64,000 nt of DNA from Pectobacterium sp. A5351 (GTDB taxonomy: Bacteria > Pseudomonadota > Gammaproteobacteria > Enterobacterales > Enterobacteriaceae): the NCBI RefSeq assembly GCF_028335745.1, contig NZ_CP116477.1, positions 434,001-498,000 on the forward strand, written 5' to 3'. Shown here piece after piece: positions 8,071-17,709 of this stretch (positions are counted from its first letter, which is position 1; every line of letters begins with the position of its first letter). Below the pieces are notes generated by a model. It did no database searches and was not told where the DNA came from. It worked only from the letters and a program-made list of their open reading frames with translations. Made by a program: the position numbers and the translations under genes.

Positions 8071-8375
8071 AGGTGTGCTCCATATCCTGCAAGTCGTCCG
8101 TTCCTGACATGTGCAGAGTGCAAAAGTAGACAGGGGTTTATTTTAGTTTCGGCGATATGAAGCAATGATTTAGCATTGATGAGGTGTCATCCATAAAAAA
8201 AGTGTGTCTACTCTGGTTGGACTTCTTTCACAAGAAGATTTCACTATTAGGTTATGGTACTACCTTGTTCTCTCACTCTTTAATAACTCAATATAGGTAT
8301 TTGCGTTGCGAATTAGGATGCGACGAGCGATTTTTCGTGTTGGCTGAGGCAAAAGACAGCCGAGAGGTTAATACG

Positions 8376-8403
8376 GCGTAGCCCCAAAGAATCAGGGCTA
8401 CGC
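8376..8403 (-). terminator. Hairpin after the secreted-protein gene, in the 8071-8423 gap
   Basis: GCGTAGCCC (8376-8384) pairs with GGGCTACGC (8395-8403), a 9-bp perfect stem with a 10-base loop, 21 bp past the stop of the 884-residue protein. There is no strong U run after it, so termination efficiency is uncertain. The rest of the 353-bp gap holds the promoter region of the chemoreceptor and nothing else recognisable. Confidence 0.5.
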
Positions 8404-8423
8404 GAATGCAGATAGAAGAACTG

Positions 8424-11078
8424 TCAGGGGTGAGCTGACATTGAAGGGGGGCTTTCTCCATTGCTGTTGGTGGCCACGATCCGGTAATAGTAACGACCAG
8501 ACGCGCCGCCAGAGCGATCGCTATAGCTGTTATCCGTGACGGTGGCAATTGCCTGATAAGTCCCGTTCTCGCTGGTGGATCGCATCACTTTATAGTTTTG
8601 GCTGCCTGATGATGGCGTCCAGAATAATGCGTTTACACCGTTGGTATTCTGTGACCCCAGATGCAGTGGCGTGCTGGGTACTGCCTTGGCGTCACGAGTG
8701 TCATTCAGGTAGAGCACAACGGTGGAACGTGGATCGACGGTCACGTTACCGGACAGCGTTCGCTGTGATACCAAATCTTCCGCGCCCTTAAAGCCGACGG
8801 GTGTTTTCAGGGCATAGCGGTTGTCGGCGCTGGCATTAATACCGATCAGATAATGGCCGAAACGCGCGGCATAGAAATCAGCTTTGCCCCGGAAAGGTTC
8901 ATCGTTGGAAGCATCCTCAGGCTTAATACCTAGCGGCAGGATTTCACCCGCATAGGCGTTAGTTGGTGGATTCGGTGGCGTATACAGTGTTTTCTCCGGC
9001 ATGTCGATGCGGTTAGGTCGCGTATAGCTTGTCGTTGAACGAAAGATCGGGGTTGTTTCCAGTACACCATACTGATCATAGCCCGGTGTACTGAAATGGA
9101 AACGCGCCAGCCCGTTGATGCCGGTTCCTGCTTTGGCCTGCCAATATGTCGTCAGCCACAGGCGCTCATTACCTTTTTTGACGGCTACGATGGCGTTCTC
9201 TTCGTCCGCCCAGGCAAAATCCGGCTGACCTTCGCTCATCGGCAGTCGTGCGCCGTTGTCGCTTGCCGTTTTGATCGTCTGATAGTCGGAAAAAATATCC
9301 AACGCTTCAAATGCAGACTCTGCACCATCGAGATTGGCAAAGAACTGATTATCCTCCAGCATCTGTTTGGCGTAGCCAATCAGTGTCGCGTTGTTACTGG
9401 CAGCGGCGACGCGCAGTGCTTTGGCTCGTTCATTGGTATTTACCGCATCGACATAAGCGAGGTAACCTGCGAAATTACCGTCACTCTCGTGCGCGCCACG
9501 CCAGGATAACAGGCCAATGGCTTCCATCGCCCGGTAGTTGGCACCGTTACTCATTTCAATCGCTGGGCGACGGAAAGGCGCACGCGCATTGGCCATTTTG
9601 ATCATCTGTTTACGAAAATCTTCATTGCCTGTAACGCGATAATACTCGGCAAGGTACGATTGAACTTCACCATAGCCCGCACCGAGATAGCCCCATTCGC
9701 GCGTCTGACCTTTGTTGGTCACCTGATAATAGCGATCGCCGAACGGTGCCCAGCCGCCACCTTGCGGTTCGTTACGATCATCCCCGGTCCAGGGCAGCAG
9801 GCCGGCTGCTTCCTTGATATAGCGTTGCGCGGTGGTTTCTGGGAAAGCACGCGAATCGTTCAAAACCTGTAACCCTTTGTTAGCGAAGTAAATATTGCTA
9901 TTCGCGATGAGTGACTGGTTACTTAAGACTAGACGATTTTTCTTACGGCCAAATTCGCGGCTGGCAAATAGCATATCTGCCCAGGCAGTAAGACGAGCTT
10001 TATTGCCTGCGATGCCGTAGTTTACTGAAGTATTCAACAACTCTGATGTGAAGGCATCTTTAAGGTAGTAGATCGCCCGTCCTAAATCGCCGTAATTACC
10101 TCCCCAGTTTTGGGTGGCAAGGTTGGTATCGGCGTAGTACGCCGTGGCGTAGGCATCAAGTGTCGCAGTGACTTTGTCTACGATAGCCGAATCCTTGTAG
10201 CCAGACAGTTCGCGAACGGACCAGGCGCGCGCCAGATAGCGTAAATCTCCCCCAGATAATGCATCGGTAGTCGCTGACTTATTGAGAAGCGCCTTAATCC
10301 GGTTATTCACCGCAGTGCGAAATCGACCGTTTGTGCCGATAATTTCATCGCCCGGTGAAGGGCGTGTCGTTACGGCTGGCTCGCTGCCCTGTTTTTCTCC
10401 CGCGACGTTAAGGAAGGGGTCGACATGCGTGTAGGCGCGATAAATACCACGGCTTGGCTGGTTCATCGCATACTGATAAGGGTTGGCTGATTCAGGCCCG
10501 CCGGAACCGAAGGGATAGAGCCGTCCAGTGGAGACGATTTTCAGCGTGACGGACGTGCTGCCTCTGGTCATAGCATAAGGCAGTAGCGTCGTAGAGTAGA
10601 AAAAACGCCCCGGTAGCGGCTTATGCCAGTGAGCGACACTGAGCGGTGCATAGTCGCCTTCATGACGATAGCCTATTTGATATTCGACACCGTCTTTGAT
10701 CATATAAAGGTAGAGACGGCCCGTATTAATATTGCCGTCGTCTTCCCCCCACAGTTTGACGGAAACATAATTGCGACGTAGCGGATCGACCTGCATGGTA
10801 AATGTCAGGCTACCGCCATAGATACCTGTCTGCTGAAAAGGGAGTAACTTACGGGCTGATTCGCCGAGTGCACCTGAGATGGTTTGGCTGTTTTCCCCAT
10901 TGAGGCTGTGACCGTTTTCCGACGCCGTGTCACCAAAGGTCATGCTGTCAACGAGGCCTGTTGCCTCTACACTTGCTGCTGAAGCTGAGTTTGCTATGGT
11001 GCTTACTGCGTTGAAGGCGGTCGCTGAGGCCAAAGCCAGAGCGAGCAGTAAGGCTTTCCTTAGTCGTGCTTGTATCAT
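8424..11078 (-). CDS. Large secreted protein with C-terminal fibronectin III domain
   Basis: 884 residues with a clear Sec signal peptide (basic MIQARLRK, hydrophobic LLLALALASATAF, predicted cleavage after SASA near 34). An N-terminal beta-rich region (about 45-210, with GSLTFTMQVDPLRRNYVSVK) precedes a helical region (about 265-600, rich in aromatic and Gly motifs such as NWGGNYGDLGRAIYYLKDAF). A beta-rich segment follows, and a fibronectin type III domain ends the protein (about 790-884, NYKVMRSTSENGTYQAIATV, then GRYYYRIVATNSNGES). The arrangement resembles extracellular polysaccharide-degrading enzymes with a helical toroid plus beta sandwich, but no catalytic family was recognised. Large exported proteins with Fn3 tails in soft-rot bacteria are often type II secretion substrates (inference). 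A gene of its own, flanked by a chemoreceptor and mgtA. Confidence 0.75.
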   Translation of the reverse strand: MIQARLRKALLLALALASATAFNAVSTIANSASAASVEATGLVDSMTFGDTASENGHSLNGENSQTISGALGESARKLLPFQQTGIYGGSLTFTMQVDPLRRNYVSVKLWGEDDGNINTGRLYLYMIKDGVEYQIGYRHEGDYAPLSVAHWHKPLPGRFFYSTTLLPYAMTRGSTSVTLKIVSTGRLYPFGSGGPESANPYQYAMNQPSRGIYRAYTHVDPFLNVAGEKQGSEPAVTTRPSPGDEIIGTNGRFRTAVNNRIKALLNKSATTDALSGGDLRYLARAWSVRELSGYKDSAIVDKVTATLDAYATAYYADTNLATQNWGGNYGDLGRAIYYLKDAFTSELLNTSVNYGIAGNKARLTAWADMLFASREFGRKKNRLVLSNQSLIANSNIYFANKGLQVLNDSRAFPETTAQRYIKEAAGLLPWTGDDRNEPQGGGWAPFGDRYYQVTNKGQTREWGYLGAGYGEVQSYLAEYYRVTGNEDFRKQMIKMANARAPFRRPAIEMSNGANYRAMEAIGLLSWRGAHESDGNFAGYLAYVDAVNTNERAKALRVAAASNNATLIGYAKQMLEDNQFFANLDGAESAFEALDIFSDYQTIKTASDNGARLPMSEGQPDFAWADEENAIVAVKKGNERLWLTTYWQAKAGTGINGLARFHFSTPGYDQYGVLETTPIFRSTTSYTRPNRIDMPEKTLYTPPNPPTNAYAGEILPLGIKPEDASNDEPFRGKADFYAARFGHYLIGINASADNRYALKTPVGFKGAEDLVSQRTLSGNVTVDPRSTVVLYLNDTRDAKAVPSTPLHLGSQNTNGVNALFWTPSSGSQNYKVMRSTSENGTYQAIATVTDNSYSDRSGGASGRYYYRIVATNSNGESPPSMSAHP

Positions 11079-11281
11079 CGTTTAACTCCTTTTCCCGATT
11101 TTCTATAGTCCGTAGTGTGAAATATCAAATTATCGTGACAGATTGAGTGCCCCTCTATCCTGCCTGAGTATTTGTGGAATCAAACGGTGGCTTTGGGATG
11201 TAATATACCTTCATCATCAGCCTTTGTTTGAGGCTGCACTGCGGGTGACTGTGCTCCCGCTGTACAGACTTAAGGACGGGA

Positions 11282-13993
11282 TCAGAACCATTGGCCGAAG
11301 CGGCGGATATAAGTGCGCTTGACCAGTTGCGCGACAGTGCAATAGCCAATCAGCGTGGCGGCCAGCCAGGGGAAATATTCCCATGGTAGCGGCTGTAACC
11401 CGACCAGCGGCCCCAGCGATGAGAACGGCAGGTAAATACCCGTCACCATCACCAATCCTGTCATCAGCATCACCGGCAGCGTCGCCGTGCTCTGAATGAA
11501 CGGGATCTTCTGGGTACGCAGCATGTGCACCACCAGCGTTTGTGACAGCAGCCCTTCAACGAACCAGCCTGACTGGAACAGTGCCTGATGTTCTACGCTA
11601 TTGGCGGCAAACACGAACCACATTAGCGCGTAGGTGGTGATGTCAAAAATCGATGACGTTGGCCCGATACACAGCATGAAGCGACCGATATTTTTGGCAT
11701 CCCATTTACGCGGTTTACGCAGGAACTCCTTATCCATTTTGTCCCACGGCAGCGACAGTTGGGAGATGTCATACATCAGGTTTTGAATCAGCAGATGGAT
11801 CGCCAACATCGGCAGGAACGGAATAAAGGCACTGGCGACCAGCACCGAAAACACGTTGCCGAAGTTGGAACTGGCGGTCATGTTCAGGTATTTGATGATA
11901 TTCCCGAACGTCTCGCGCCCTTTGATAACGCCTTCTTCCAGTACCATCAGGTTCTTTTCCAGCAGAATGATATCGGCCGATTCCTTGGCGATATCCGTGC
12001 CGGTATCGACAGAAATCCCGATATCGGCATCGCGCAGGGCGGGCGCATCGTTGATGCCGTCGCCTAAAAAGCCGACCGTATGATCATTGCCTTGCAGCGC
12101 CTTCAGTACGCGAGATTTTTGCAGCGGCGTTAGCCGGGTAAAAATGGTGCGCTGTTCCACCAATACGCCAAGCTGCTCATCGCTGAGCGCATCGATCGCA
12201 TTCCCCTCCAGTACGTCGCCCGGTTCCAGCCCGACATCGCGGCAGATCTTGCTGGTAATGATCGCGTTATCGCCCGTCAGGACTTTAACCGTCACACCGT
12301 TTTCATGCAGGGCACGAAGGGCGGCAGAAGCACTCTCTTTCGGCGGATCGAGGAACGTCAGCAGGCCGCAGATTGTCAGGCCGCGTTCATCCTCGGCGCT
12401 GAGTGGCAGCGTGCTGCCCACCGGACTCAGCTCACGAGTGCCGATCATCAACACGCGAAACCCTTGCTGATTGTAGCTTTCTGCCAGCGTTTTCAGCGTA
12501 TTACGGCGTGCATCGTCCAGTTCATACCGCTGTCCGTTTTCACTCACGTGTGTGGCGACAGAGAGCATTTCTTCTACCGCGCCTTTGCAAATCAGGCGTT
12601 GCTGGTTGTGTTCATCAGCAACGATGATGGACAGGCGGCGGCGAATAAAATCAAACGGCAGCTCATCGATTTTGCGATAGCGGCCCAGCGCGGCAATGGC
12701 GGGATTATGGCGACCAAACTGCATGATGGCCTGATCCATCAGGTTTTTCATGCCGCTCTGGTGCGCGCTGTTGAGCCAGGCAAGTTGTAGCACGCTTTCA
12801 TCGGCCTGACCCCGCGTATTCAGGTGATGCTCAAGGATGATGCGATCCTGCGTTAACGTGCCGGTTTTATCGGTGCACAGTACATCCATCGCGCCAAAAT
12901 TCTGAATCGCGTTCAGGCGTTTGACCACGACTTTACGCCGTGCCATGGCAATCGCGCCTTTTGCCAGATTGGACGAGACGATCATCGGCAGCATTTCCGG
13001 CGTCAGGCCAACCGCGACCGCCAGCGCAAACAGGCTGGCATCCATCCAGTCGCCTTTGGTGAAGCCGTTGATCAGCAGCACGACGGGCACCATCACGATC
13101 ATAAAGCGGATCAGCAGCCAGCTTACGCTGTTGACGCCGCGATCGAAGGCAGTTTGGGAACGGGTGCCGACGATGGATTTCGCCAGCGAGCCAAAGTAAG
13201 TATGGCTACCGGTCGCCACGACGATGGCCGTTGCCGTGCCGCTGGAAATGTTGGTTCCCATCAGGCAGATGTTGGATAACGCCAACAGATCGCTTTCGCC
13301 GCCACAGCTTGTGGGCTGACAGCCTTTGGCGCTGATATCGCTGAACACGTCGTATTTTTCGATCGGCAGTGATTCACCGGTTAGAACCGCCTGACTGACG
13401 AACAGATCGCGTGATTCCACCAGCCGGACATCCGCAGGCACCATATCACCAGCGGAAAGCAGCAGAATATCACCGGGCACCAACTGCTGAAGCGGGATCT
13501 CCTGCATGACGGCGTTGGCGCTGGCGTGAGGACGGCGCAGTACGGTGGCCGTTGTCCGCACCATGGATTTCAGCGCTTCTGCGGCCTTATTGGTGCGAAA
13601 TTCCTGCCAGAAGCGCAGCAGGCCGCTCAGGCTCACCATCACCAGAATGATGATCACGCCGGTGAGCGACGTCTCTTCGTTATGGCGTAGCGGTAGCCAG
13701 TAATCGGTGAAAAAGCTGATAGCGGCCAGCGCGGTCAGCACGTAAATAAACGGGTTATTAAACGCGGCGGCTAACTGTACCAGCGCGTGCGGTGCTTTCT
13801 CATGGGCGACACGGTTTTCGCCATAGGTTTGCTGACGTTCAATCACGTCATCATGGCTTAAGCCGTGCAGATGGGTATTCAGGTTAGCCAGCGTTTGGTC
13901 GAGGCTGTTTTGCGCCTCGCGGGCAATCGCAAAAGTGGCCGTGGGGGTTTTATGGGCGCGGCGATACCCCGTTTGCGTGATCATATCGGTCAT
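11282..13993 (-). CDS. mgtA: Magnesium-importing P-type ATPase
   Basis: 903 residues, close to the 898 of E. coli MgtA. It has the P-type order: actuator loop LTGESLPIEKYD, phosphorylation motif CDKTGTLTQD with the Asp near residue 374, the nucleotide-domain KGAVEEML, and the hinge GDGINDAPALRDADIGISVD. About ten membrane helices are visible, the last group at the C-terminus. It imports Mg2+ down its gradient with ATP hydrolysis when external magnesium is low. Expression is normally PhoP-dependent and tuned by a leader RNA; a matching proline-rich leader peptide is encoded at 14139-14186. Start at 13993, with a second ATG three codons later equally possible. Confidence 0.95.
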   Translation of the reverse strand: MTDMITQTGYRRAHKTPTATFAIAREAQNSLDQTLANLNTHLHGLSHDDVIERQQTYGENRVAHEKAPHALVQLAAAFNNPFIYVLTALAAISFFTDYWLPLRHNEETSLTGVIIILVMVSLSGLLRFWQEFRTNKAAEALKSMVRTTATVLRRPHASANAVMQEIPLQQLVPGDILLLSAGDMVPADVRLVESRDLFVSQAVLTGESLPIEKYDVFSDISAKGCQPTSCGGESDLLALSNICLMGTNISSGTATAIVVATGSHTYFGSLAKSIVGTRSQTAFDRGVNSVSWLLIRFMIVMVPVVLLINGFTKGDWMDASLFALAVAVGLTPEMLPMIVSSNLAKGAIAMARRKVVVKRLNAIQNFGAMDVLCTDKTGTLTQDRIILEHHLNTRGQADESVLQLAWLNSAHQSGMKNLMDQAIMQFGRHNPAIAALGRYRKIDELPFDFIRRRLSIIVADEHNQQRLICKGAVEEMLSVATHVSENGQRYELDDARRNTLKTLAESYNQQGFRVLMIGTRELSPVGSTLPLSAEDERGLTICGLLTFLDPPKESASAALRALHENGVTVKVLTGDNAIITSKICRDVGLEPGDVLEGNAIDALSDEQLGVLVEQRTIFTRLTPLQKSRVLKALQGNDHTVGFLGDGINDAPALRDADIGISVDTGTDIAKESADIILLEKNLMVLEEGVIKGRETFGNIIKYLNMTASSNFGNVFSVLVASAFIPFLPMLAIHLLIQNLMYDISQLSLPWDKMDKEFLRKPRKWDAKNIGRFMLCIGPTSSIFDITTYALMWFVFAANSVEHQALFQSGWFVEGLLSQTLVVHMLRTQKIPFIQSTATLPVMLMTGLVMVTGIYLPFSSLGPLVGLQPLPWEYFPWLAATLIGYCTVAQLVKRTYIRRFGQWF

Positions 13994-14044
13994 GATGCTG
14001 CTCTCTTAATGTTGCCTGTCCGCCACGCACGGGCGCGCATCCCG

Positions 14045-14138
14045 GATAAAGGGACGTAAAGCGGAGAAAAATAAAGGTATTAAGGGAGGTAAACGGCGCA
14101 GGCAGAGAGAACAGAGGGGTCGGGGAAGAAGACGGTCC
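14045..14138 (-). promoter_or_regulatory. Pyrimidine-rich mgtA leader, candidate Rho-utilisation region
   Basis: Between the leader peptide stop and mgtA the minus-strand RNA is strongly C/U-rich and G-poor (CTTCTTCCCCGACCCCTCTG, then TTACCTCCCTTAATACC). Salmonella mgtA is controlled by Rho-dependent termination in its leader, coupled to translation of mgtL, and this composition fits a rut site. No classical intrinsic terminator is visible. Confidence 0.5.
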
Positions 14139-14186
14139 TTATTCTAACGGATGCGGTTTACCGGGCCATCGAGGGTGTTCGTCCAT
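14139..14186 (-). CDS. mgtL: MgtL-type proline-rich leader peptide
   Basis: A 15-codon frame, MDEHPRWPGKPHPLE, starts at ATG 14186 behind an AAGGAG ribosome site six bases away and ends 146 bp before mgtA. Four of fifteen codons are proline. In E. coli and Salmonella, MgtL (17 residues) is also proline-rich; slow translation at proline codons, or destabilised ribosomes in low Mg2+, changes the leader fold and allows read-through into mgtA. The sequence here differs from the enterobacterial peptide (MEPDPTPLPRRR...) but keeps position, size, ribosome site and proline spacing. Assignment is by these features, not by sequence identity. Confidence 0.72.
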   Translation of the reverse strand: MDEHPRWPGKPHPLE

Positions 14187-14466
14187 GTTGTCTCCTTATC
14201 GCCGTGCGGCGAGATAGCAAAATAGTCGTCAGTTGACGATGCAGGGTACGTAGAGTACGTAGAAACCGTGGCGTAAAAACAGCATACGTAGTTTAGTGGT
14301 GCAACAATAACTCCCTTTGTTTAAACCGAACGTCAACGTTTGTTCATGAGACAGATTGGGGGAGCCGACGAACAGCGGGTATCGCGCTGTCGTCGGTGCG
14401 AGGTGTGAAAAGGGGAACGCTGAAAGCATGTGTGCCCCACCGGGTAGCCAGCGGGGCAGAGGGGAA

Positions 14467-16044
14467 TTAATGAATTCTCAGCATATGGTCTTGATTCACT
14501 TTAAAGAAGCGAACCGCATCGCGCAGTTGTTCACCCTGTTCCGTCATGGCGTGCGCCGCCGTGGCGGATTCTTCAACCAGCGCGGCGTTCTGCTGGGTGA
14601 CGCGGTCCATTTGTTCTACCGCCACGCTAATCTCTTTAATGCCGATATGCTGCTCGTTGGAGGCTTGAGAAATCTCCGCCACGATATCGGTGACCTTTTT
14701 CACTGACAGCACAATCTCCGACATCGCCTGGCTGGCTTTGTCTGCTCGCGCAGAGCCATCGGTAATTTTCTCGACGGTGCCTTCGATCAGCGTTTTGATC
14801 TCTTTGGCAGCATTGGCGCTCTTCTGTGCCAGTGTCCGAACTTCGCCCGCGACGACGGCAAAACCTTTTCCTTCGCTGCCCGCTCTGGCGGCTTCTACTG
14901 CGGCGTTCAGTGCAAGGATGTTGGTCTGGAAAGCGATCCCTTCGATCACGGCGATAATATCGACGATCTTCTGTGAACTGTCGGAGATCTCATGCATGCG
15001 CTTGAGCATGTCGTCCACGATAAGCCCACCCTGAGAAGCGGTTTCCGAGGTTTGCTGTGCCAACTGGCTGGCTTCCTTGGCGTTATCCGCATTCTGGCGC
15101 ACGGTGTGCGTTAGCTGCTGCATATTCGCCGATGCCTGAATCAGCGAGGCTGCCTGCTCTTCGGTACGCTGCGACAGGTCGCTGTTGCCCTGAGCAATCT
15201 CGCTGGATGCCAGCGAGATGGATTCACTGCCGCTCATGATGGTATGCACGATGCCCATCAACTGTTGATTCATGTAGTTGATGGAAGCCAGCAGGCTGCT
15301 GTTGTCCCCTTGGCGCAGTTTGATTTCCGTTGTGAGATTACCGGAGGCAATCTCGGTCATGATTTCTTGTGCGTAATTCGGGTCGCCGCCGAGCTGGCGT
15401 GAAATATTGCGTGAGATAATGGTGGCGATAACGGCGGTCGTCAGCAGAGCGAGCAGCAGCAATCCCCAAACAGAGTACTGCGACGTCCGATATGTCGAAT
15501 CGGCGCTGGCAACGATGTCTTTTGCCGTCGCCACTTCCATATCCACCAGCCTGGCCAGATCTTTCATTAACTGACTACGATACTTAGAAGAGCTTGCGCC
15601 GCTGATTTTGCTCGCTTCAGCCAGATCGCCCCGGTTCACGGTATCAATCAGCGTGGCGTTGACCGAGTTAAAACCGGAGAAATTATCGCCAATCACTTTA
15701 ATCAGCGCTTTTTTATCCTCAGTGCTTGCAACCGTTTGATAGTTCTTAAACGCAGCAAGGAAGGCATCGGCGTTTTGCAATAATTCCTTGCGATGGCCTT
15801 CACGCTCTTCGGGGGTTTTGGAGTCGATATACTGTATTTGCTGTAAACGCGTTTCAGACAATGTGCCGCGCATTTCCAAACTATATCGCACGCCAGGCAG
15901 GCTGTTGCTGCTTAATTCAACAATACGGCTGTTATTAACGCTAAGCTGGAGTAGTGAGACCACACCCAATAGCAGCATCATGGCTACCAGGACGGAAAAC
16001 CCGAGTAATAACTTGGAAAATACTGTGAGTTGAGAGAATTTCAT
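14467..16044 (-). CDS. Methyl-accepting chemotaxis protein (four-helix-bundle sensor)
   Basis: 525 residues with the standard enterobacterial receptor layout: transmembrane segment at about 11-33, periplasmic four-helix-bundle domain (about 34-190, including LPGVRYSLEMRGTLSETRLQ), second transmembrane segment near 192-212, HAMP with QLGGDPNYAQEIMTEIASGN, and a signalling hairpin with IEGIAFQTNILALNAAVEAA and KGFAVVAGEVRTLAQKSANA. It ends FKVNQDHMLRIH without a CheR-binding pentapeptide. The ligand cannot be read from the sequence. The gene stands alone with an AT-rich promoter region upstream. Confidence 0.93.
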   Translation of the reverse strand: MKFSQLTVFSKLLLGFSVLVAMMLLLGVVSLLQLSVNNSRIVELSSNSLPGVRYSLEMRGTLSETRLQQIQYIDSKTPEEREGHRKELLQNADAFLAAFKNYQTVASTEDKKALIKVIGDNFSGFNSVNATLIDTVNRGDLAEASKISGASSSKYRSQLMKDLARLVDMEVATAKDIVASADSTYRTSQYSVWGLLLLALLTTAVIATIISRNISRQLGGDPNYAQEIMTEIASGNLTTEIKLRQGDNSSLLASINYMNQQLMGIVHTIMSGSESISLASSEIAQGNSDLSQRTEEQAASLIQASANMQQLTHTVRQNADNAKEASQLAQQTSETASQGGLIVDDMLKRMHEISDSSQKIVDIIAVIEGIAFQTNILALNAAVEAARAGSEGKGFAVVAGEVRTLAQKSANAAKEIKTLIEGTVEKITDGSARADKASQAMSEIVLSVKKVTDIVAEISQASNEQHIGIKEISVAVEQMDRVTQQNAALVEESATAAHAMTEQGEQLRDAVRFFKVNQDHMLRIH

Positions 16045-16314
16045 CGCTATTCTTATTGATTATTAGAGAGAAGGTAATAGTGATAACGGCAAATAAAATA
16101 AGATCTTTATAATACGTAATTCGATAAAGAGAGTGGCGTGATTAAACGGAATTTAATAATAACAGGTTTGATTTTATCGATACTAAATCCTGTTTATTTT
16201 TAATGACTTTTTTTTAAATCGAGAGGGTGGTTGTTAAACATTGTTTTAATGAATGTTTTTATTTTTAATGTGAGAAATAAAACGTTCACAAATAAGGGGG
16301 TAAAATGTGATCGT

Positions 16315-16339
16315 CATCAATATTTAATAAATATTGATG
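16315..16339. promoter_or_regulatory. Perfect 25-bp palindrome in the AT-rich 16045-16477 gap
   Basis: CATCAATATTTA (16315-16326), a single central A, TAAATATTGATG (16328-16339): both 12-base arms are perfect. The gap is very AT-rich and separates the chemoreceptor from rhaM. The palindrome lies 271 bp before the chemoreceptor start and 139 bp after the rhaM stop, so it could be an operator or an RNA hairpin. No other gene is visible in this gap. Confidence 0.45.
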
Positions 16340-16427
16340 TGTTTATTAAAGCTAATAGCTATATGTAACGAAACCCATTAACTAAATGACAAATTATTTT
16401 TTTTGATCGCTTCAGCCATAATGACAC

Positions 16428-16448
16428 AGCGGTAATATCATTACCGCT
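16428..16448 (-). terminator. Hairpin after rhaM
   Basis: AGCGGTAAT (16428-16436), loop ATC, ATTACCGCT (16440-16448): perfect 9-bp stem 30 bp beyond the rhaM stop. The U-rich stretch follows only about 20 bases later, so it is a likely 3-prime end signal of the rha operon rather than a textbook terminator. Confidence 0.45.
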
Positions 16449-16477
16449 GCATGATGATGCTTAACACAAAGTATACC

Positions 16478-16792
16478 TTAGTCCAGATAGAACACGGGTT
16501 CCAGCGCATCGCTAACCGGGCTGTTATCGGGATTGGAGGGCATGACGTCGCTCATGTGCTTCCACCAGCGCTGGCAGACTTCCGTTTGTGCAATCGCCTC
16601 CCAGCGCGCTTCGGATTCGACTTCCACATAGCCGAACAGCAGATTGCGCTGTTTATCCAGAAAGATACTGTAGTGGTGCGCGCCGTGATTTTTCAGCACG
16701 TCGGCCAGTTCCGGCCAGATAGGATTGTGGCGACGCTGGTAGTCGTCGTGGCAGTCAGGAAAAACCGACATCACAAAAGCCTTACGCAACAT
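16478..16792 (-). CDS. rhaM: L-rhamnose mutarotase
   Basis: 104 residues, the same length as E. coli RhaM. It opens [26 protein letters not shown] and has the conserved [23 protein letters not shown] and [15 protein letters not shown] of this small dimeric ferredoxin-like enzyme. It interconverts alpha- and beta-L-rhamnopyranose so that the anomer used by the isomerase is always available. It is the last gene of the rhaBADM operon, 88 bp after rhaD. Confidence 0.95.
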   Translation of the reverse strand: MLRKAFVMSVFPDCHDDYQRRHNPIWPELADVLKNHGAHHYSIFLDKQRNLLFGYVEVESEARWEAIAQTEVCQRWWKHMSDVMPSNPDNSPVSDALEPVFYLD

Positions 16793-16880
16793 GGATGAGT
16801 CCCCCGTAGTCGTTGGCTGCCCGCCACGACGCGGATGCCGTGGCGGGTTGAGGCTGAAGGAAAGCGATACGTTAGGCGAA

Positions 16881-17705
16881 CTACACGCGTAGTGCGGCTT
16901 CCATAGGGGTGACGCCGAAACGTTTACCCAGTGCGATCAGCTCTTCGGTCGAGATCGTCTGCTTTTTACCGCCCATCGATCTCACTTTCACCATGACTTC
17001 GGCGGATTTTTCTGCGGTATCGATCAGGCCGAAGGCGTCGTCCAGCGTCGGGCCGGTGCCGAAGATGCCGTGGAAAGGCCACAGCACCAGCGAATGACGC
17101 TTCATTTGCTCGGAGGTGGCATCGCCAATGGCATCGGTACCCGGCACCATCCACGGCACAATCCCCACGCCGTCCGGGAAGACGACCAGGCACTCCGTGC
17201 TGCCTTCCCACAGTTCACGGGTGAACGTCTCGGTATCCAGCTCCAGCACATAGCTCAGGGCGATCAGATTGGTCGCATGGCAGTGCATGATGACGCGGTC
17301 GTGCCCTTGGGTCACGCCCATGCGTACAATGTGCGACTGGAAATGCGAGGCCAGCTCAGAGGTCGGCAGGCCACCGTTGGTGAGCCCCCAAAAAATACGG
17401 TAGCCTTTGCCGTCGCTATCAACCTGCAATACCACCAGTGAATCCGCCGGGTCGAGTTGAACGTTGCGGAAAAATTTGCCGGAACCGGTGACGATAAACC
17501 AGCAATCAGCCAGTTCGGGCATCGGTTGTGATAGCGCCTCATGGCGCGGCTGCGGGTAGAAGTCGCTTTCATAAGGTGTCACATCCTCAGCCGTCAGGCG
17601 CAGGCTGACGTTACCGCCGTTACGTTCGTCCCAGCCTTTGAGCCACATGTCGCTGGTGGCTTTAATCATTCCCTGTACAAACCAGGAAGAGAGAATTGCT
17701 TGCAT
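16881..17705 (-). CDS. rhaD: Rhamnulose-1-phosphate aldolase
   Basis: 274 residues from the ATG at 17705 ([20 protein letters not shown]), the exact length and start of E. coli RhaD; an open frame extends 28 codons further upstream into rhaA but is not expected to be used. This class II, zinc-dependent aldolase splits L-rhamnulose 1-phosphate into dihydroxyacetone phosphate and L-lactaldehyde. Zinc ligands are in HCHATN, and the catalytic glutamate lies in [16 protein letters not shown]. Third gene of rhaBADM, starting 4 bp after the rhaA stop. Confidence 0.96.
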   Translation of the reverse strand: MQAILSSWFVQGMIKATSDMWLKGWDERNGGNVSLRLTAEDVTPYESDFYPQPRHEALSQPMPELADCWFIVTGSGKFFRNVQLDPADSLVVLQVDSDGKGYRIFWGLTNGGLPTSELASHFQSHIVRMGVTQGHDRVIMHCHATNLIALSYVLELDTETFTRELWEGSTECLVVFPDGVGIVPWMVPGTDAIGDATSEQMKRHSLVLWPFHGIFGTGPTLDDAFGLIDTAEKSAEVMVKVRSMGGKKQTISTEELIALGKRFGVTPMEAALRV

Positions 17706-17709
17706 AGTC

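Noticed and set aside
14190..14420. PhoP box upstream of mgtL
   Set aside because: GTTTA-like words exist, but no pair has the required spacing of five bases between half-sites, so none is reported.
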